Positions 51,791 through 60,473 of a DNA stretch of 64,000 bases are shown piece after piece. The position numbers and the translations under genes are program-made. The notes beneath the pieces were generated by a model that searched no databases, had not been told where the DNA came from, and saw only the letters and a program-made list of their open reading frames with translations. How positions within the stretch are numbered: position 1 is the first letter of the stretch; every line of letters begins with the position of its first letter. Source of the DNA: Terriglobales bacterium (GTDB lineage Bacteria; Acidobacteriota; Terriglobia; Bryobacterales; Bryobacteraceae); assembly GCA_027485675.1 (NCBI GenBank), contig JAIXQP010000007.1:1-64000 (forward strand), written 5' to 3'.

Positions 51791-52616
51791 TATTGGCGGT
51801 ACGAAGTTTTCGATGGCGGTGTTCGACGGGGACCGGATGGTGCGGCGGGAGAGCCGGGCGACCAACCGGGAGGGGGGCAGTGCATGGATGCTGGCCCAGA
51901 TTGGGGAGATTGGGAAGGCGTGGTGCGGCGAGTATGCGGTGGGGCGGTGCGGGATTGGGTTTGGGGGCCCGGTGGACTGGCCGACGCAGATGGTGACGTT
52001 GTCGACGCACGTGGGCGGCTGGGCGGGGGTGGATCTGCCGGGGTTTGTGCGGGCGGAGTTGGGTGTGCCGGTGGTGATGGATAACGACGCGAACGTGGGG
52101 GCGTTAGGCGAGGGCGTGTGGGGCGCGGGGCGGGGAAAGCGGCCGCTGTTCTACATGACGCTTTCGACGGGGATTGGCGGAGGGATTTTGACGGAGCATG
52201 GGCTGTACCGCGGGGCGGATTCGTATGCGGGGGAGATTGGGCATTTGAACGTGCGGCCGGACGGGCCGGAGTGTTTGTGCGGGTCGAACGGGTGCTTTGA
52301 GCGGATGTGTTGTGGGTTGTGGCTGGAGCGGGATTATGGGAAGCCGGCGAAGGAGTTGCTCGAGGATCCGGCGTTTGTGGAGCGGTATGTGGTGGATTTG
52401 GCGCGGGGGTTGAAGGCGGGGATTATGTTGTTGAACCCGGCGCGGATCGTGATTGGCGGGGGGATTCCGAAGGCGGGGGAGAGGTTGTTTGGGCCGCTGC
52501 GGGCGGAGTTGGGGAGACAGATTACGGCGTGGAGTAGGGCGCGGGTGGATGTGGTGGCGGCGGAGTTGGGGGATGACAGTGTGTTGTGGGGGGCGCTGGA
52601 GTTGGCTAAGGGCTGA
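51771..52616 (+). CDS. ROK-family protein, probable glucokinase-like sugar kinase
   Basis: A 281-residue ROK kinase. MHTIAIDIGGTKFSMAVFDG carries the ATP-binding DIGGTK. The zinc site is ECLCGSNGCFERMC (C-x-C-G-x-x-G-C-x-E). VMDNDANVGALGEGVWGAGR and LSTGIGGGILTEHGLYRGAD complete the sugar site, with catalytic Asp in DNDAN. No DNA-binding domain precedes it, so it is a kinase rather than a NagC-type repressor. It is the last gene of the HAD-PfkB-ROK operon and converges with the next gene, overlapping it by 11 bp. Confidence 0.9.
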   Translation: MHTIAIDIGGTKFSMAVFDGDRMVRRESRATNREGGSAWMLAQIGEIGKAWCGEYAVGRCGIGFGGPVDWPTQMVTLSTHVGGWAGVDLPGFVRAELGVPVVMDNDANVGALGEGVWGAGRGKRPLFYMTLSTGIGGGILTEHGLYRGADSYAGEIGHLNVRPDGPECLCGSNGCFERMCCGLWLERDYGKPAKELLEDPAFVERYVVDLARGLKAGIMLLNPARIVIGGGIPKAGERLFGPLRAELGRQITAWSRARVDVVAAELGDDSVLWGALELAKG

Positions 52617-54075
52617 GTGGGGCCGGGCCGGGGAGCCAGATGATTTGGGGCGCGCAGCGGCTGACTGGTACCGTCAACAGGACTCCGGTTTGGTGGCTCC
52701 TTGCACTGATGGCCGCCTCCGCGGATTGGAACTTCGGGCGATAGGGACGGTCGTTCGTAGTGACGCTCGTGCGACAGTCCTGGCGATAGCTGGGGATTGG
52801 GGGAGTCCATTCGGCCTGGAGGCGTACGGGGTGGCCCGCCAAGAGGCGCACGCGGAACCGGCCATCCCGATCGCTCAGTACGTAGAGGGATTCCCGGTGG
52901 CCACCGTCGAGCAGGTAAAAGGCGGCTTGCGCAGCCGGCTCGCCGTCGGTCAACTGCACGCGGCCGGTGACGGTGATGGTAGGTTTCAACTCGGGGATGC
53001 GGAGTGTTAGGTTCTCGACGCGTTCCCGGGAGCCGATCCGGACGATTCGCGCCTGATTTCGCTGGGTAGCGTCGGGCAGATAGACGGCGCCAAAGGGCAA
53101 CCGGCCGCTGGCGATGCCGGGCTGGTTGGCGACCAGCCGGTAGGTACCCGCGGGAACCATGGTGAGGCGAAAGACGCCGTCTTCCCGGGAAACTGTTTCG
53201 AGTTGGCTTGACGGCGTGGTGGATCCCGCTGCCGGTTCTAGCGTGACCGGGACATCGGCTAGAGGCCGGCCGGCGGGATCCACCACGCGGCCGGAGACCT
53301 GATTTCCTTCGCGGAGCGCAAAGCTGACGCTGGCGCCGGCTCGCGCGGAGAGGGTGATGGGGGAATCCAGCGGGGCGAAACGCATCGGCCCGCCGCCGGC
53401 GAACATGGCGAAGTCGATAATCATGCCCGGAGGAACTTCCGGCTCCACGCGGTAGGCTCCCGGCGGCAGGTCGTAGACTTCGTAGACACCGTCGGCGTTA
53501 GTGACCGTATTCGTAAGTTTTCCCGCGCCGCGGATGCGAATCGGCACCCCACCGAGCCGGGGGAGGCGGCGTAATGGGTTGGCGGCGGGGGGCTGGCTTA
53601 GGAAGAGCTCGCCGGAGAGGCGGCTACGGGTGGCCGCGCGGGGTAGCGCGCGGAGAAAGAGGAGGTCATCGGCGGCAGCCTCCACTCCTCGGGTCCGATG
53701 GCATCCGTAGGCTTCCCAGGATCCGGGAGTTTCGGTGGGATGGAGATAGAAGAGGGCTTTCTCGCCGGTGCGAAACTTCGGAGCGCAGAAATGGCCGGGC
53801 TGCTCCAGCCGCAGTTCGGTGGCGGCCTGGACGCCCTTGAAGGCTTCGTCGACCTTCACCCAGACTGTTTGGGGACCATGGAACCGATCGCCCGCCGGGT
53901 CCAGATAGTAGAGGATGGACGCCAGAAGGCCCGGCGGCCTTTCGATTCTTTCGACGTGCCCTAGGAACACAACGGGGGATGTCTCCCAGGCGCCCTTGGC
54001 GGAGGGCCACTCGCGGCAGCTACAAGGCCACAGGGTTGGTGCGAAGAGAGCAAGGAGAATGAGCCTGACCCACAT
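52606..54075 (-). CDS. Secreted protein with NTR/TIMP-like N-terminus and carboxypeptidase-regulatory-like domains
   Basis: A 489-residue exported protein. The signal peptide (MWVRLILLALFAPTLWP) is followed directly by CSCREWPSAKGAWETSPVVF, with a C-x-C at the mature N-terminus as in NTR/TIMP domains, then KVDEAFKGV, GHFCAPKFRTGEKALFYLHP and a Cys in YGCHRTRGVEA. After about residue 165 come Ig-like carboxypeptidase-regulatory/CNA-B-type domains: TNTVTNADGVYEVYDLPPGA, GNQVSGRVVDPAGRPLADVP and EDGVFRLTMVPAGTYRLVAN. No enzyme domain is seen. A role in cell-surface adhesion or peptidase control is possible but unproven. It is a tandem paralogue of the gene at 55558-54137. Confidence 0.8.
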   Translation of the reverse strand: MWVRLILLALFAPTLWPCSCREWPSAKGAWETSPVVFLGHVERIERPPGLLASILYYLDPAGDRFHGPQTVWVKVDEAFKGVQAATELRLEQPGHFCAPKFRTGEKALFYLHPTETPGSWEAYGCHRTRGVEAAADDLLFLRALPRAATRSRLSGELFLSQPPAANPLRRLPRLGGVPIRIRGAGKLTNTVTNADGVYEVYDLPPGAYRVEPEVPPGMIIDFAMFAGGGPMRFAPLDSPITLSARAGASVSFALREGNQVSGRVVDPAGRPLADVPVTLEPAAGSTTPSSQLETVSREDGVFRLTMVPAGTYRLVANQPGIASGRLPFGAVYLPDATQRNQARIVRIGSRERVENLTLRIPELKPTITVTGRVQLTDGEPAAQAAFYLLDGGHRESLYVLSDRDGRFRVRLLAGHPVRLQAEWTPPIPSYRQDCRTSVTTNDRPYRPKFQSAEAAISARSHQTGVLLTVPVSRCAPQIIWLPGPAPLSP

Positions 54076-54136
54076 GGATTACTCCTCTGACGGCGGTCTT
54101 ATCGTTAGGACGATTTTGCCTGTTGTTCCGTGGGGG

Positions 54137-55558
54137 CTACTGCGATTTGCAGGCGGGCGCTGGCAGGGTGAGGAAGAGGCCGGTTTGGTCGACGGCGGCG
54201 GAGACCGGGAGTTCGGGTGATTTGAGTCCGGTACGGTAGGAGTAGGGCCCGTCTGACCGCACATCCAAGCACTCTAGTTGGAGGCGCGGAGTGAAGGGCG
54301 TCCAGACCGCTTGCAGGCGGACGGGTTGCCCCGCCAAAAGTGGGATGCGGAACCAGCCATCGCCGTCAGCTCCCGGGAACAGTTGCTCCTTTCGGTCACC
54401 GTATATGGCGTAGAGCCAAGGCTGGGAGGCCGGTTTGCCGTCACTGAACTGGACTTGGCCGCTCACGGTAACCGTGGGCTCGAGTTTGGGGATGCGCAGG
54501 ACCAGACTCTCGACCGGCTTTCCCGCCGTGATCTTGAACGCCTGCGCCCGTTGGCGATCGCCGGTGCCGGGGAAATAGGTCGGGCCAAAGGGTCTCCATC
54601 CGCTGGCGGATTGCCCCCGATTGGCCACTAGCAGGTACTCTCCTGACGGGAACTGCCTGATTTCAAACGAGCCATCTGCTTTCGTGGAACTCGCTGGAGG
54701 CCGCGAGGAGGGGGACAGCCCGCCAACGGGTTCAAGCGAAACGGGAACCCCAGCCAGAGGATTGCCTTCCGGATCAACCACGCGCCCAGTCACCAGGGTT
54801 CTTTCCATTGCGATGAAGCTGGCGCTCGCTCCAGCGCCAGCTTCGAGCAAGAGTTGGGTATTGTTCTTTAGTTGGATACCCTCTCTCGCTCCGGCCAACA
54901 TTGGGAATCGGATCTCCATTTCTTTCGGAAGATCCACTTCCACCCGGTAGGTCCCCGCCGGTAGATCGTAGATTTCATATACGCCGTCCGCATTAGTGAC
55001 GGTTTCGATCAGCCGGTCACCGCTTCGAATCCGGACAGGTATTCCGCCGAGGTTCCGAACTCGGCGGAAGGGCTCATTTAAGGCGTCCTCGTAGAGCTCC
55101 ACTTCGCCGGATAGGCGGCTCCGCGAGGCCGCCCAAGGGAGCGCCCGCAGGAACAACAGATCATCGGCAGCGTCCGCAACCCGCCGCGTCCGGTGACAGC
55201 CATAGGCCTCCCAGACTCCCGGCTCCTTCGAGGGATGGAGATAGAAGACCACCTTTTCGCCAGTGCGAAACTTTGGCGCACAGTTGTGGCCGGCCTGCTC
55301 CAATCGAAGTTCAGACCCAACCTCCACTCCCTTGAACGCTTCGTCAACCTTGACCCAGACAGTCTGGCGCCCCTTGTAGCGCGCCGCCTCAGGGAGCGGT
55401 AGTTCGAGCTTGTCGAATTCCTGCTCTGTCCGCTCGACATGCCCGAGGAACACCACTGGCGACGTCTGCCAAGCTCCCTTGGCGGAGGGCCAGCCGCCAC
55501 AATCACACGCCCAGGCTAGCGGAGCAGCGAGTGCCAGCAGAATGACCCAGACCCACAT
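54137..55558 (-). CDS. Secreted NTR/TIMP-like plus carboxypeptidase-regulatory-like protein (paralogue)
   Basis: A 473-residue protein with the same layout as its downstream neighbour: signal peptide MWVWVILLALAAPLAWA, mature start CDCGGWPSAKGAWQTSPVVF, then WVKVDEAFKGVEVGSELRLE, HNCAPKFRTGEKVVFYLHPS and YGCHRTRRVADAADDL. The C-terminal half has TVTNADGVYEIYDLPAGTYR, LVTGRVVDPEGNPLAGVPVS and DGSFEIRQFPSGEYLLVANR. Identity with the neighbour is high through the NTR-like part and lower later, which points to tandem duplication with divergence of the C-terminal domains. Both genes run toward the ROK gene; 61 bp separate them. Confidence 0.8.
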   Translation of the reverse strand: MWVWVILLALAAPLAWACDCGGWPSAKGAWQTSPVVFLGHVERTEQEFDKLELPLPEAARYKGRQTVWVKVDEAFKGVEVGSELRLEQAGHNCAPKFRTGEKVVFYLHPSKEPGVWEAYGCHRTRRVADAADDLLFLRALPWAASRSRLSGEVELYEDALNEPFRRVRNLGGIPVRIRSGDRLIETVTNADGVYEIYDLPAGTYRVEVDLPKEMEIRFPMLAGAREGIQLKNNTQLLLEAGAGASASFIAMERTLVTGRVVDPEGNPLAGVPVSLEPVGGLSPSSRPPASSTKADGSFEIRQFPSGEYLLVANRGQSASGWRPFGPTYFPGTGDRQRAQAFKITAGKPVESLVLRIPKLEPTVTVSGQVQFSDGKPASQPWLYAIYGDRKEQLFPGADGDGWFRIPLLAGQPVRLQAVWTPFTPRLQLECLDVRSDGPYSYRTGLKSPELPVSAAVDQTGLFLTLPAPACKSQ

Positions 55559-55568
55559 GGAGAACTCC

Positions 55569-56579
55569 TTACATGGCGGTTAAATCAATGACGGCTTTCC
55601 CCACCTTATCGCGGTAGTGTTCCAGCATAAAGAACGCATCTTCAATCTCTTCAAGCGGCCGCTGATGCGTCACCAGCGGACCAAACAGCGTCGGACGCTC
55701 GCGGAGCAGGTCCAGCGCTAGCGGCGTCTCATGGTTACTCCGGCGCACTGGAAACAGCGGCACCTCTTTCCGGCGCAGCTCGTGAAAGTGAATCACCGGC
55801 ATCGGCTCGGACGGAATCCCCGTCACCACCACCCGGCCGCCACGCGCTACTGCCAGGCAGCAGGCTTCGAGCGAACCGTCGCGGGTGACGCAGTCGATGG
55901 CGACATCGACGCCACGGTCGCCCGTCGAACTCTTGATCTCCGCCAACGCCTCGTCCGGAGCGAGCGCTACGTCGGCGCCATAGGCGGTCGCCATCGCCCG
56001 GCGGTGGGGCACCGGGTCGATCGCATAGATGCGGCGGGCTCCGTGCATCTTGAGCACGGCGATCGTCAACACGCCAATGGGCCCACAACCCCAGACGGCC
56101 ACCGCCTCGCCCGGTGTCAACTTCACGAACACCATGCTATGCAGCGCAATCGCGAGCGGCTCAAACAAGGTCCCTTCGGCGAAGCCTAGACCATCCGGCA
56201 GCGGCAACACATTGTGCGCCGGCAGGTTCACGATGTCGCGGAAGAAGCCGGGGTCGGGACCGGCGCTATAGAAGCGGATATGTACGCACAGGTTATGCCG
56301 CCCGGTGCGGCACATCTCGCAGTGGTAGCAGTAAACGGCCGGTTCGAGAATCACCCGCTCGCCCGTGCCGACAATCGTCCCGGTCGGCTCATGACCGAGC
56401 ACCATGGGGAAGACGCTGGGCGTATCGCCAACCGCCCCTTCCGAGAAGTTGTGCAGGTCCGAGCCGCAGATGCCGACGGCATGGACACGGACCTGAACCT
56501 CTCCCGGACCAGGAGCAGGCGGGGGCGCGGTTTCTGCAACCGCGAAACGGTGTTGCGCAATGAGCTGGGCGAGACGCAC
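55569..56579 (-). CDS. Zinc-dependent medium-chain alcohol dehydrogenase
   Basis: A 336-residue cytosolic MDR enzyme oxidising a polyol or alcohol with NAD(P). The catalytic zinc ligands are in VGICGSDLHNF and VLGHEPTGTI; the structural zinc cluster is CYHCEMCRTGRHNLC (four Cys). The Rossmann loop is VAVWGCGPIGVLTIAVLKMH, and DCVTRDGSLEACCLAVARGG follows. The pattern is closest to sorbitol/threonine-dehydrogenase-like members. It is 10 bp downstream of no gene in its own direction except the zinc-ribbon gene, whose end at 56587 is 7 bp before this start, so those two are probably co-transcribed. Confidence 0.92.
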   Translation of the reverse strand: MRLAQLIAQHRFAVAETAPPPAPGPGEVQVRVHAVGICGSDLHNFSEGAVGDTPSVFPMVLGHEPTGTIVGTGERVILEPAVYCYHCEMCRTGRHNLCVHIRFYSAGPDPGFFRDIVNLPAHNVLPLPDGLGFAEGTLFEPLAIALHSMVFVKLTPGEAVAVWGCGPIGVLTIAVLKMHGARRIYAIDPVPHRRAMATAYGADVALAPDEALAEIKSSTGDRGVDVAIDCVTRDGSLEACCLAVARGGRVVVTGIPSEPMPVIHFHELRRKEVPLFPVRRSNHETPLALDLLRERPTLFGPLVTHQRPLEEIEDAFFMLEHYRDKVGKAVIDLTAM

Positions 56580-56586
56580 GAGAAGG

Positions 56587-57051
56587 CTATTCCGAAGTTT
56601 TTTTGAAGAGATTGTCGAAGGCGGTGCGCGCGTCCTGCACCTTGCGCGGCACGTTGGGCGCCGCCACCAGCGGCAGGCCGGCGGGCTTGGGCGCTACCGG
56701 CGCCGCGGTGTCGCGGGCAACCGTAATGCGGGGCGAAAAATGCGAGCACTCGTTGGCCCGATCCTTGTAGGGAATTCGCTCGGCGATCGGCTGCAAGCAC
56801 TGGAAGCGCGCGGACGAATCCATGTGGCCGCACTGGCTGCAGCAGTGCAGGGCGGCGGCGCACTTGGGGCAAGGCTGGGTGAAATCGAAACCCGCCGGCA
56901 GAACGTTCGAGCAGTTAAAACAGCGGCTGGCGGCCACACTGCGGACCAGCCGCGGCGTGGGCGGACCCTCAACCGGGGTGCGGGGCGCATGGTGCTCCCC
57001 TTCCCTTTTGTCCTGGTACCCGGGTTGTTTGTATTTCCGGTCTCCATCCAT
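56587..57051 (-). CDS. Zinc-ribbon protein of unknown function
   Basis: A 154-residue hydrophilic protein. The central part has paired Cys motifs: CFNCSNVLPAG, PCPKCAAALHCCSQCGHMD and later QCLQPI and NECSHFSPR. This suggests two zinc-binding knuckles. The N-terminal 40 residues are basic and Pro-rich; the C-terminal 45 are Pro/Ala-rich and end in a short helix (VQDARTAFDNLFKKTSE). I do not recognise a named family. It lies 39 bp after glgP in the same direction. A regulatory or protein-binding role is a guess. Confidence 0.72.
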   Translation of the reverse strand: MDGDRKYKQPGYQDKREGEHHAPRTPVEGPPTPRLVRSVAASRCFNCSNVLPAGFDFTQPCPKCAAALHCCSQCGHMDSSARFQCLQPIAERIPYKDRANECSHFSPRITVARDTAAPVAPKPAGLPLVAAPNVPRKVQDARTAFDNLFKKTSE

Positions 57052-57090
57052 ATCGCTGCTCTTGGGTGTACCACGAATCCGTGGTGCAGG

Positions 57091-59640
57091 CTAGTCGGAC
57101 CACTTGAGCAGGGCGTTGGTGGGCCGGGTCAAGGGGTCGCGATAGTGGTTGGAGCTGATGCGGAACGAGAAGCCGAGGCGGCCGGTCCGCCGGGGTGCAT
57201 ACTCCTGGCCGAACAGGTGAACTTCACCCCGCTGCTCAATCACAGGCAGCGGAATCACGGTCGTCTCTTCGAGGTTGCCGTCCGCGTCGACGCGGCCAAC
57301 CACTGCTTCCACGCGAACATCTTCCGGCTTGAGGCCGGCGAGTTCGACCGCGGCGCGCAGAGGAAGCGTGCCGCCGGTTTGAATCGTCGTGGCCGCCCCG
57401 CCGTCGATTTCGACAAAGCGGACCTGATTCCAGACGCGGTGCACGTCCTTATCCCACACCGCCAGCTTCTTGGCGGCGGCGTACTCGTTGGCCGCCGTTT
57501 CGACGATGTGCGCGTGGGCGGGATCGTAGAGCAGCTTCGAGTATTCAAGCAGCATCCGCTTGGCGTCGTACTGCGGAGTGACGTTCTTCAGGCTGAGCTT
57601 CATGCGCCGGACCCACTCGTGGGGGACTTCATCGGAGCGGGAGGAGTAGAAGAGCGGAACGATTTCGTTCTCGAGCAGCGAAAGGATGGCCGCCGTGTGC
57701 ATCTCGTCCTGGTCTTCGCTGTAGGGTTCGCGGTCGCCAATGGCCCAGCCGCCGGAGGTTTCGTAAGCCTCGTCGTACCAGCCGTCGAGCACGGAGAGAT
57801 TGGGGTTGCCGTTCAAGGCCGCCTTCATGCCGGAGGTGCCGCAGGCTTCCTCGCCGCGACGCGGGTTGTTGAGCCAGAGGTCCACGCCCTGGACGAGTTC
57901 GCGGGCCACCTGCATCGAGTAATCCTCGACGAAGACGAGGCGGCGGGAGATTTCGGGGTCGCGCGAGAGCTGCACGATTTCGCGGATCAGCGTCTTGCCG
58001 GGGATGTCTTTCGGGTGGGCCTTGCCGGAGATCAGGATCTGAACCGGCATACGATTGTTCATCAGCAGCCGCTTCAGGCGGGCGAGATCCTTGAAGATCA
58101 GCGTGGCGCGCTTATAGGTGGCGAACCGGCGGGCGAAACCGATGGTGAAGACGTCGGGGTCGAGGATGTCAGAGAGGCGCCGGACCTCCGACGGCGAGGA
58201 CTTCCGGGCCAGGGCGGCCGCCGTAGCGCGGGCGCGGACGAAGGCGATCAACTGGCGTTTGCGCTTCTTGTGGGCCTCCCAGATCTCCTGATCCGGAATG
58301 TCGTCGATCAGATCCCAGGTGGCTTTGCTTTCGCTGTGTTCGCGCCAGTCGGGCTGCAGGAAGTTGTCGTAGACGCTGGCCAGATCGCCGTTCAGCCAGG
58401 TAGAGACGTGGACGCCGTTCGTGACCGAGGTGATGGGCACTTCGGCGGGCGGAAGCTGCGGCCAGAGATCCTGCCACATTTCGCGGGACACCACGCCGTG
58501 GAGCGCGGAGACGCCGTTCCGCCAGCAACTAGTTTTGATGGCGAGGATCGCCATGGAGAACGACTCGCCGCCATCGAAGGGATTGCGGCGGCCGAGGCCG
58601 GCGAAAGCATCGTAGGGGATGCCCGCGGTGTGGCAGTACTCGGCGAAGTAGTAGTGGACAAGGCCCGAATCGAACAGGTCGATGCCGGCGGGGACCGGGG
58701 TATGGGTCGTGAAGACGTTATTGGCGCGCACCGCTTCAATGGCTTCGTCGAAGGCGAGGCCCTGATCGGCCATCTTCAGCCGAATGCGTTCAATGGCGAG
58801 GAAGGCCGAATGGCCCTCGTTCATATGGAACACGGTGGGCGCCAGGCCGAGGGCGGAGAGAACGCGCATGCCGCCGATGCCGAGGACGATCTCCTGGCGA
58901 ATGCGGGTGTGCGAGTCGCCGCCGTAGAGCTGATCGGTGATGTTCCGATTGTCCGGCGCTGGATTCTGCGGGATGTTGGTATCGAGCAGGTAGAGCTTCA
59001 CGCGGCCCACCTGGATCACCCACGCCTTGACGAAGACCTCCCCGGAGGGAAGCTTCACCGAGACGATCAGATCGGCACCGTTGGCCAGGCGAACGGGCTG
59101 AATCGGCAGGGTATAGAAGTCGTTTTCGGGAGACTTTTCGATCTGCCAGCCATCTTGATTCAGCGACTGGCGGAGATACCCTTTCTGATAGAGCAGGCCG
59201 ACGCCGACCAGGGGCAGATCGAGATCCGAAGAGGCCTTCAAATGGTCGCCGGAGAGGACGCCCAAGCCGCCGGAATAGACCGGCAGGCACTCCGCCAAGC
59301 CGTATTCCATTGAAAAGTAGGCAATCAGCTTATCGGACTGGGCCGCCGTGGAGGACTCCATGTACGCGTCGAGGCGCTCACAGGCCTTCTTATAAAGAGC
59401 GAGGAAACGAGGGTCGGAAGCGGCCTTTTCGAGGCTCGCCTGCGGGACCTGACCGAGCATCAGGATGGGGTTATGGCCGCTGTTGCGCCATGCGGTGGGG
59501 TCAAGGCGGCGGAACATGCCGCGCAGGTTGGGCTCCCAAACCCAGAGGAGATTGTAGGCGAGTTCGGACAGGCGGGCCAAGGCGGGGGGGAGCGCCGGCT
59601 GAACGAGGAATTCCTTATGGGGACGAATCTGAAACGGCAT
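57091..59640 (-). CDS. glgP: Glycogen/alpha-glucan phosphorylase
   Basis: An 849-residue PLP-dependent enzyme releasing glucose-1-phosphate from glycogen or maltodextrin. The N-terminal DUF3417 domain (about residues 8-100: LARLSELAYNLLWVWEPNLR, then GMFRRLDPTAW) marks the short archaeal/Thermotoga-type phosphorylase subfamily. Then come AYFSMEYGLAECLPVYSGGL, GVLSGDHLKASSDLDLPLVG, HMNEGHSAFLAIER, TTHTPVPAGIDLF, FARRFATYKRATLIF and the PLP-lysine region EEACGTSGMKAALNGNPNLS near residue 600. All are intact. Its product feeds the pgm product at 43-44.7 kb. The start at 59640 opens the run glgP, zinc-ribbon, alcohol dehydrogenase. Confidence 0.96.
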   Translation of the reverse strand: MPFQIRPHKEFLVQPALPPALARLSELAYNLLWVWEPNLRGMFRRLDPTAWRNSGHNPILMLGQVPQASLEKAASDPRFLALYKKACERLDAYMESSTAAQSDKLIAYFSMEYGLAECLPVYSGGLGVLSGDHLKASSDLDLPLVGVGLLYQKGYLRQSLNQDGWQIEKSPENDFYTLPIQPVRLANGADLIVSVKLPSGEVFVKAWVIQVGRVKLYLLDTNIPQNPAPDNRNITDQLYGGDSHTRIRQEIVLGIGGMRVLSALGLAPTVFHMNEGHSAFLAIERIRLKMADQGLAFDEAIEAVRANNVFTTHTPVPAGIDLFDSGLVHYYFAEYCHTAGIPYDAFAGLGRRNPFDGGESFSMAILAIKTSCWRNGVSALHGVVSREMWQDLWPQLPPAEVPITSVTNGVHVSTWLNGDLASVYDNFLQPDWREHSESKATWDLIDDIPDQEIWEAHKKRKRQLIAFVRARATAAALARKSSPSEVRRLSDILDPDVFTIGFARRFATYKRATLIFKDLARLKRLLMNNRMPVQILISGKAHPKDIPGKTLIREIVQLSRDPEISRRLVFVEDYSMQVARELVQGVDLWLNNPRRGEEACGTSGMKAALNGNPNLSVLDGWYDEAYETSGGWAIGDREPYSEDQDEMHTAAILSLLENEIVPLFYSSRSDEVPHEWVRRMKLSLKNVTPQYDAKRMLLEYSKLLYDPAHAHIVETAANEYAAAKKLAVWDKDVHRVWNQVRFVEIDGGAATTIQTGGTLPLRAAVELAGLKPEDVRVEAVVGRVDADGNLEETTVIPLPVIEQRGEVHLFGQEYAPRRTGRLGFSFRISSNHYRDPLTRPTNALLKWSD

Positions 59641-59697
59641 AGTTGAAAGGAGGGCGGGGGAAGCTCTAACGATAGCAGAGGGGGGGCAGTACTTGGG

Positions 59698-60417
59698 TTA
59701 CACGGCGAGGCGGAAGCCAAGGCCTGTGCGACTGAACTTTTCGCTCAGCCAGTCGTGCTCCGTGGCGGTGACCCGGAAGAGGTGGAAGTCGTTTCGTTTG
59801 GGATCGGCGTCGGCAACCCACTCGTCGACGTTGCCGACGATGTCGTAGAGGCCGAAGGCGTTGGCGTAGCCGGTGGAGGCGGGGGGCTTCGGCGCTTCCC
59901 CCTCTTTCGGCAGCGCGATGAGTTGGGGGTGGAAGCGATCGCCCCACCAGAACTCGGTGCGGGTTCCGGCGCGGCAGGCGTACTCCCACTCGCGATCCGT
60001 GGGCAGGCGGTAGGCGCGGCCGGTAAGCCGGGAGACGCGGGCGCAGAACTCCATGCAGTCCCGAAAGGAGACCGTTTCGACGGCTTGTTCCGGCTTCCAG
60101 CCGAAGGGAGAATTCTTGCCGGTGGAGAACGGGGGTAGCGCGTGCTTCCGTTTGGGTAGTTTGGCGACGGCGTTCCACTGGGCGACGGTCACCTCGTGGC
60201 GGCCGATGGCGAACGCGGAGATGATCGTTTCCCGTCCATTCGGCAGGACGAGCGGACCGGACGGGAGCGAGAGCAGTTCGAGGGGCGGAGCGCCGGGTAG
60301 CGGATCGGCAAAGCCTTCGGCCGTGCGGGTTTCAACCTGGGTCACGCGGCCTTGGCGGTCGATGGCCGTCGGGAAGGCGAAGGGGAACGCGAGGAAGGAG
60401 CGCCGGGAGATCGCCAT
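59698..60417 (-). CDS. Formylglycine-generating-enzyme-fold (SUMF1-like) protein without the catalytic cysteines
   Basis: A 239-residue protein with an N-terminal Tat-like or Sec signal (ISRRSFLAFPFAFPTAIDRQ). The FGE fold is shown by FAIGRHEVTVAQWNAVAKLP, VSFRDCMEFCARVSRLTGRA, YRLPTDREWEYACRAGTRTE, WWGD, YANAFGLYDIVGNVDEWVAD and a terminal GLGFRLAV. True formylglycine-generating enzymes have two Cys in the segment before the final G-F-R; here that segment (LFRVTATEHDWLSEKF) has none. It is therefore unlikely to make formylglycine and may be a binding or other oxidase-like variant. No sulfatase gene is in the window. It is divergent from the M81 peptidase gene (56 bp). Confidence 0.85.
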   Translation of the reverse strand: MAISRRSFLAFPFAFPTAIDRQGRVTQVETRTAEGFADPLPGAPPLELLSLPSGPLVLPNGRETIISAFAIGRHEVTVAQWNAVAKLPKRKHALPPFSTGKNSPFGWKPEQAVETVSFRDCMEFCARVSRLTGRAYRLPTDREWEYACRAGTRTEFWWGDRFHPQLIALPKEGEAPKPPASTGYANAFGLYDIVGNVDEWVADADPKRNDFHLFRVTATEHDWLSEKFSRTGLGFRLAV

Positions 60418-60473
60418 GCCTTTAGGCTATATTGTTGCGGTAAGGAAAAATGCTCGGCAATGAGGGTGCGCGG

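Noticed and set aside
57070-57085. Hairpin ACCACG-AATC-CGTGGT after glgP as a terminator
   Set aside because: Only a 6-bp stem and no T-run on the minus strand; the zinc-ribbon gene starts 20 bp later.
56560-59313. 917-residue plus-strand frame opposite glgP and the zinc-ribbon gene
   Set aside because: Shadow frame; glgP shows all phosphorylase motifs on the minus strand.
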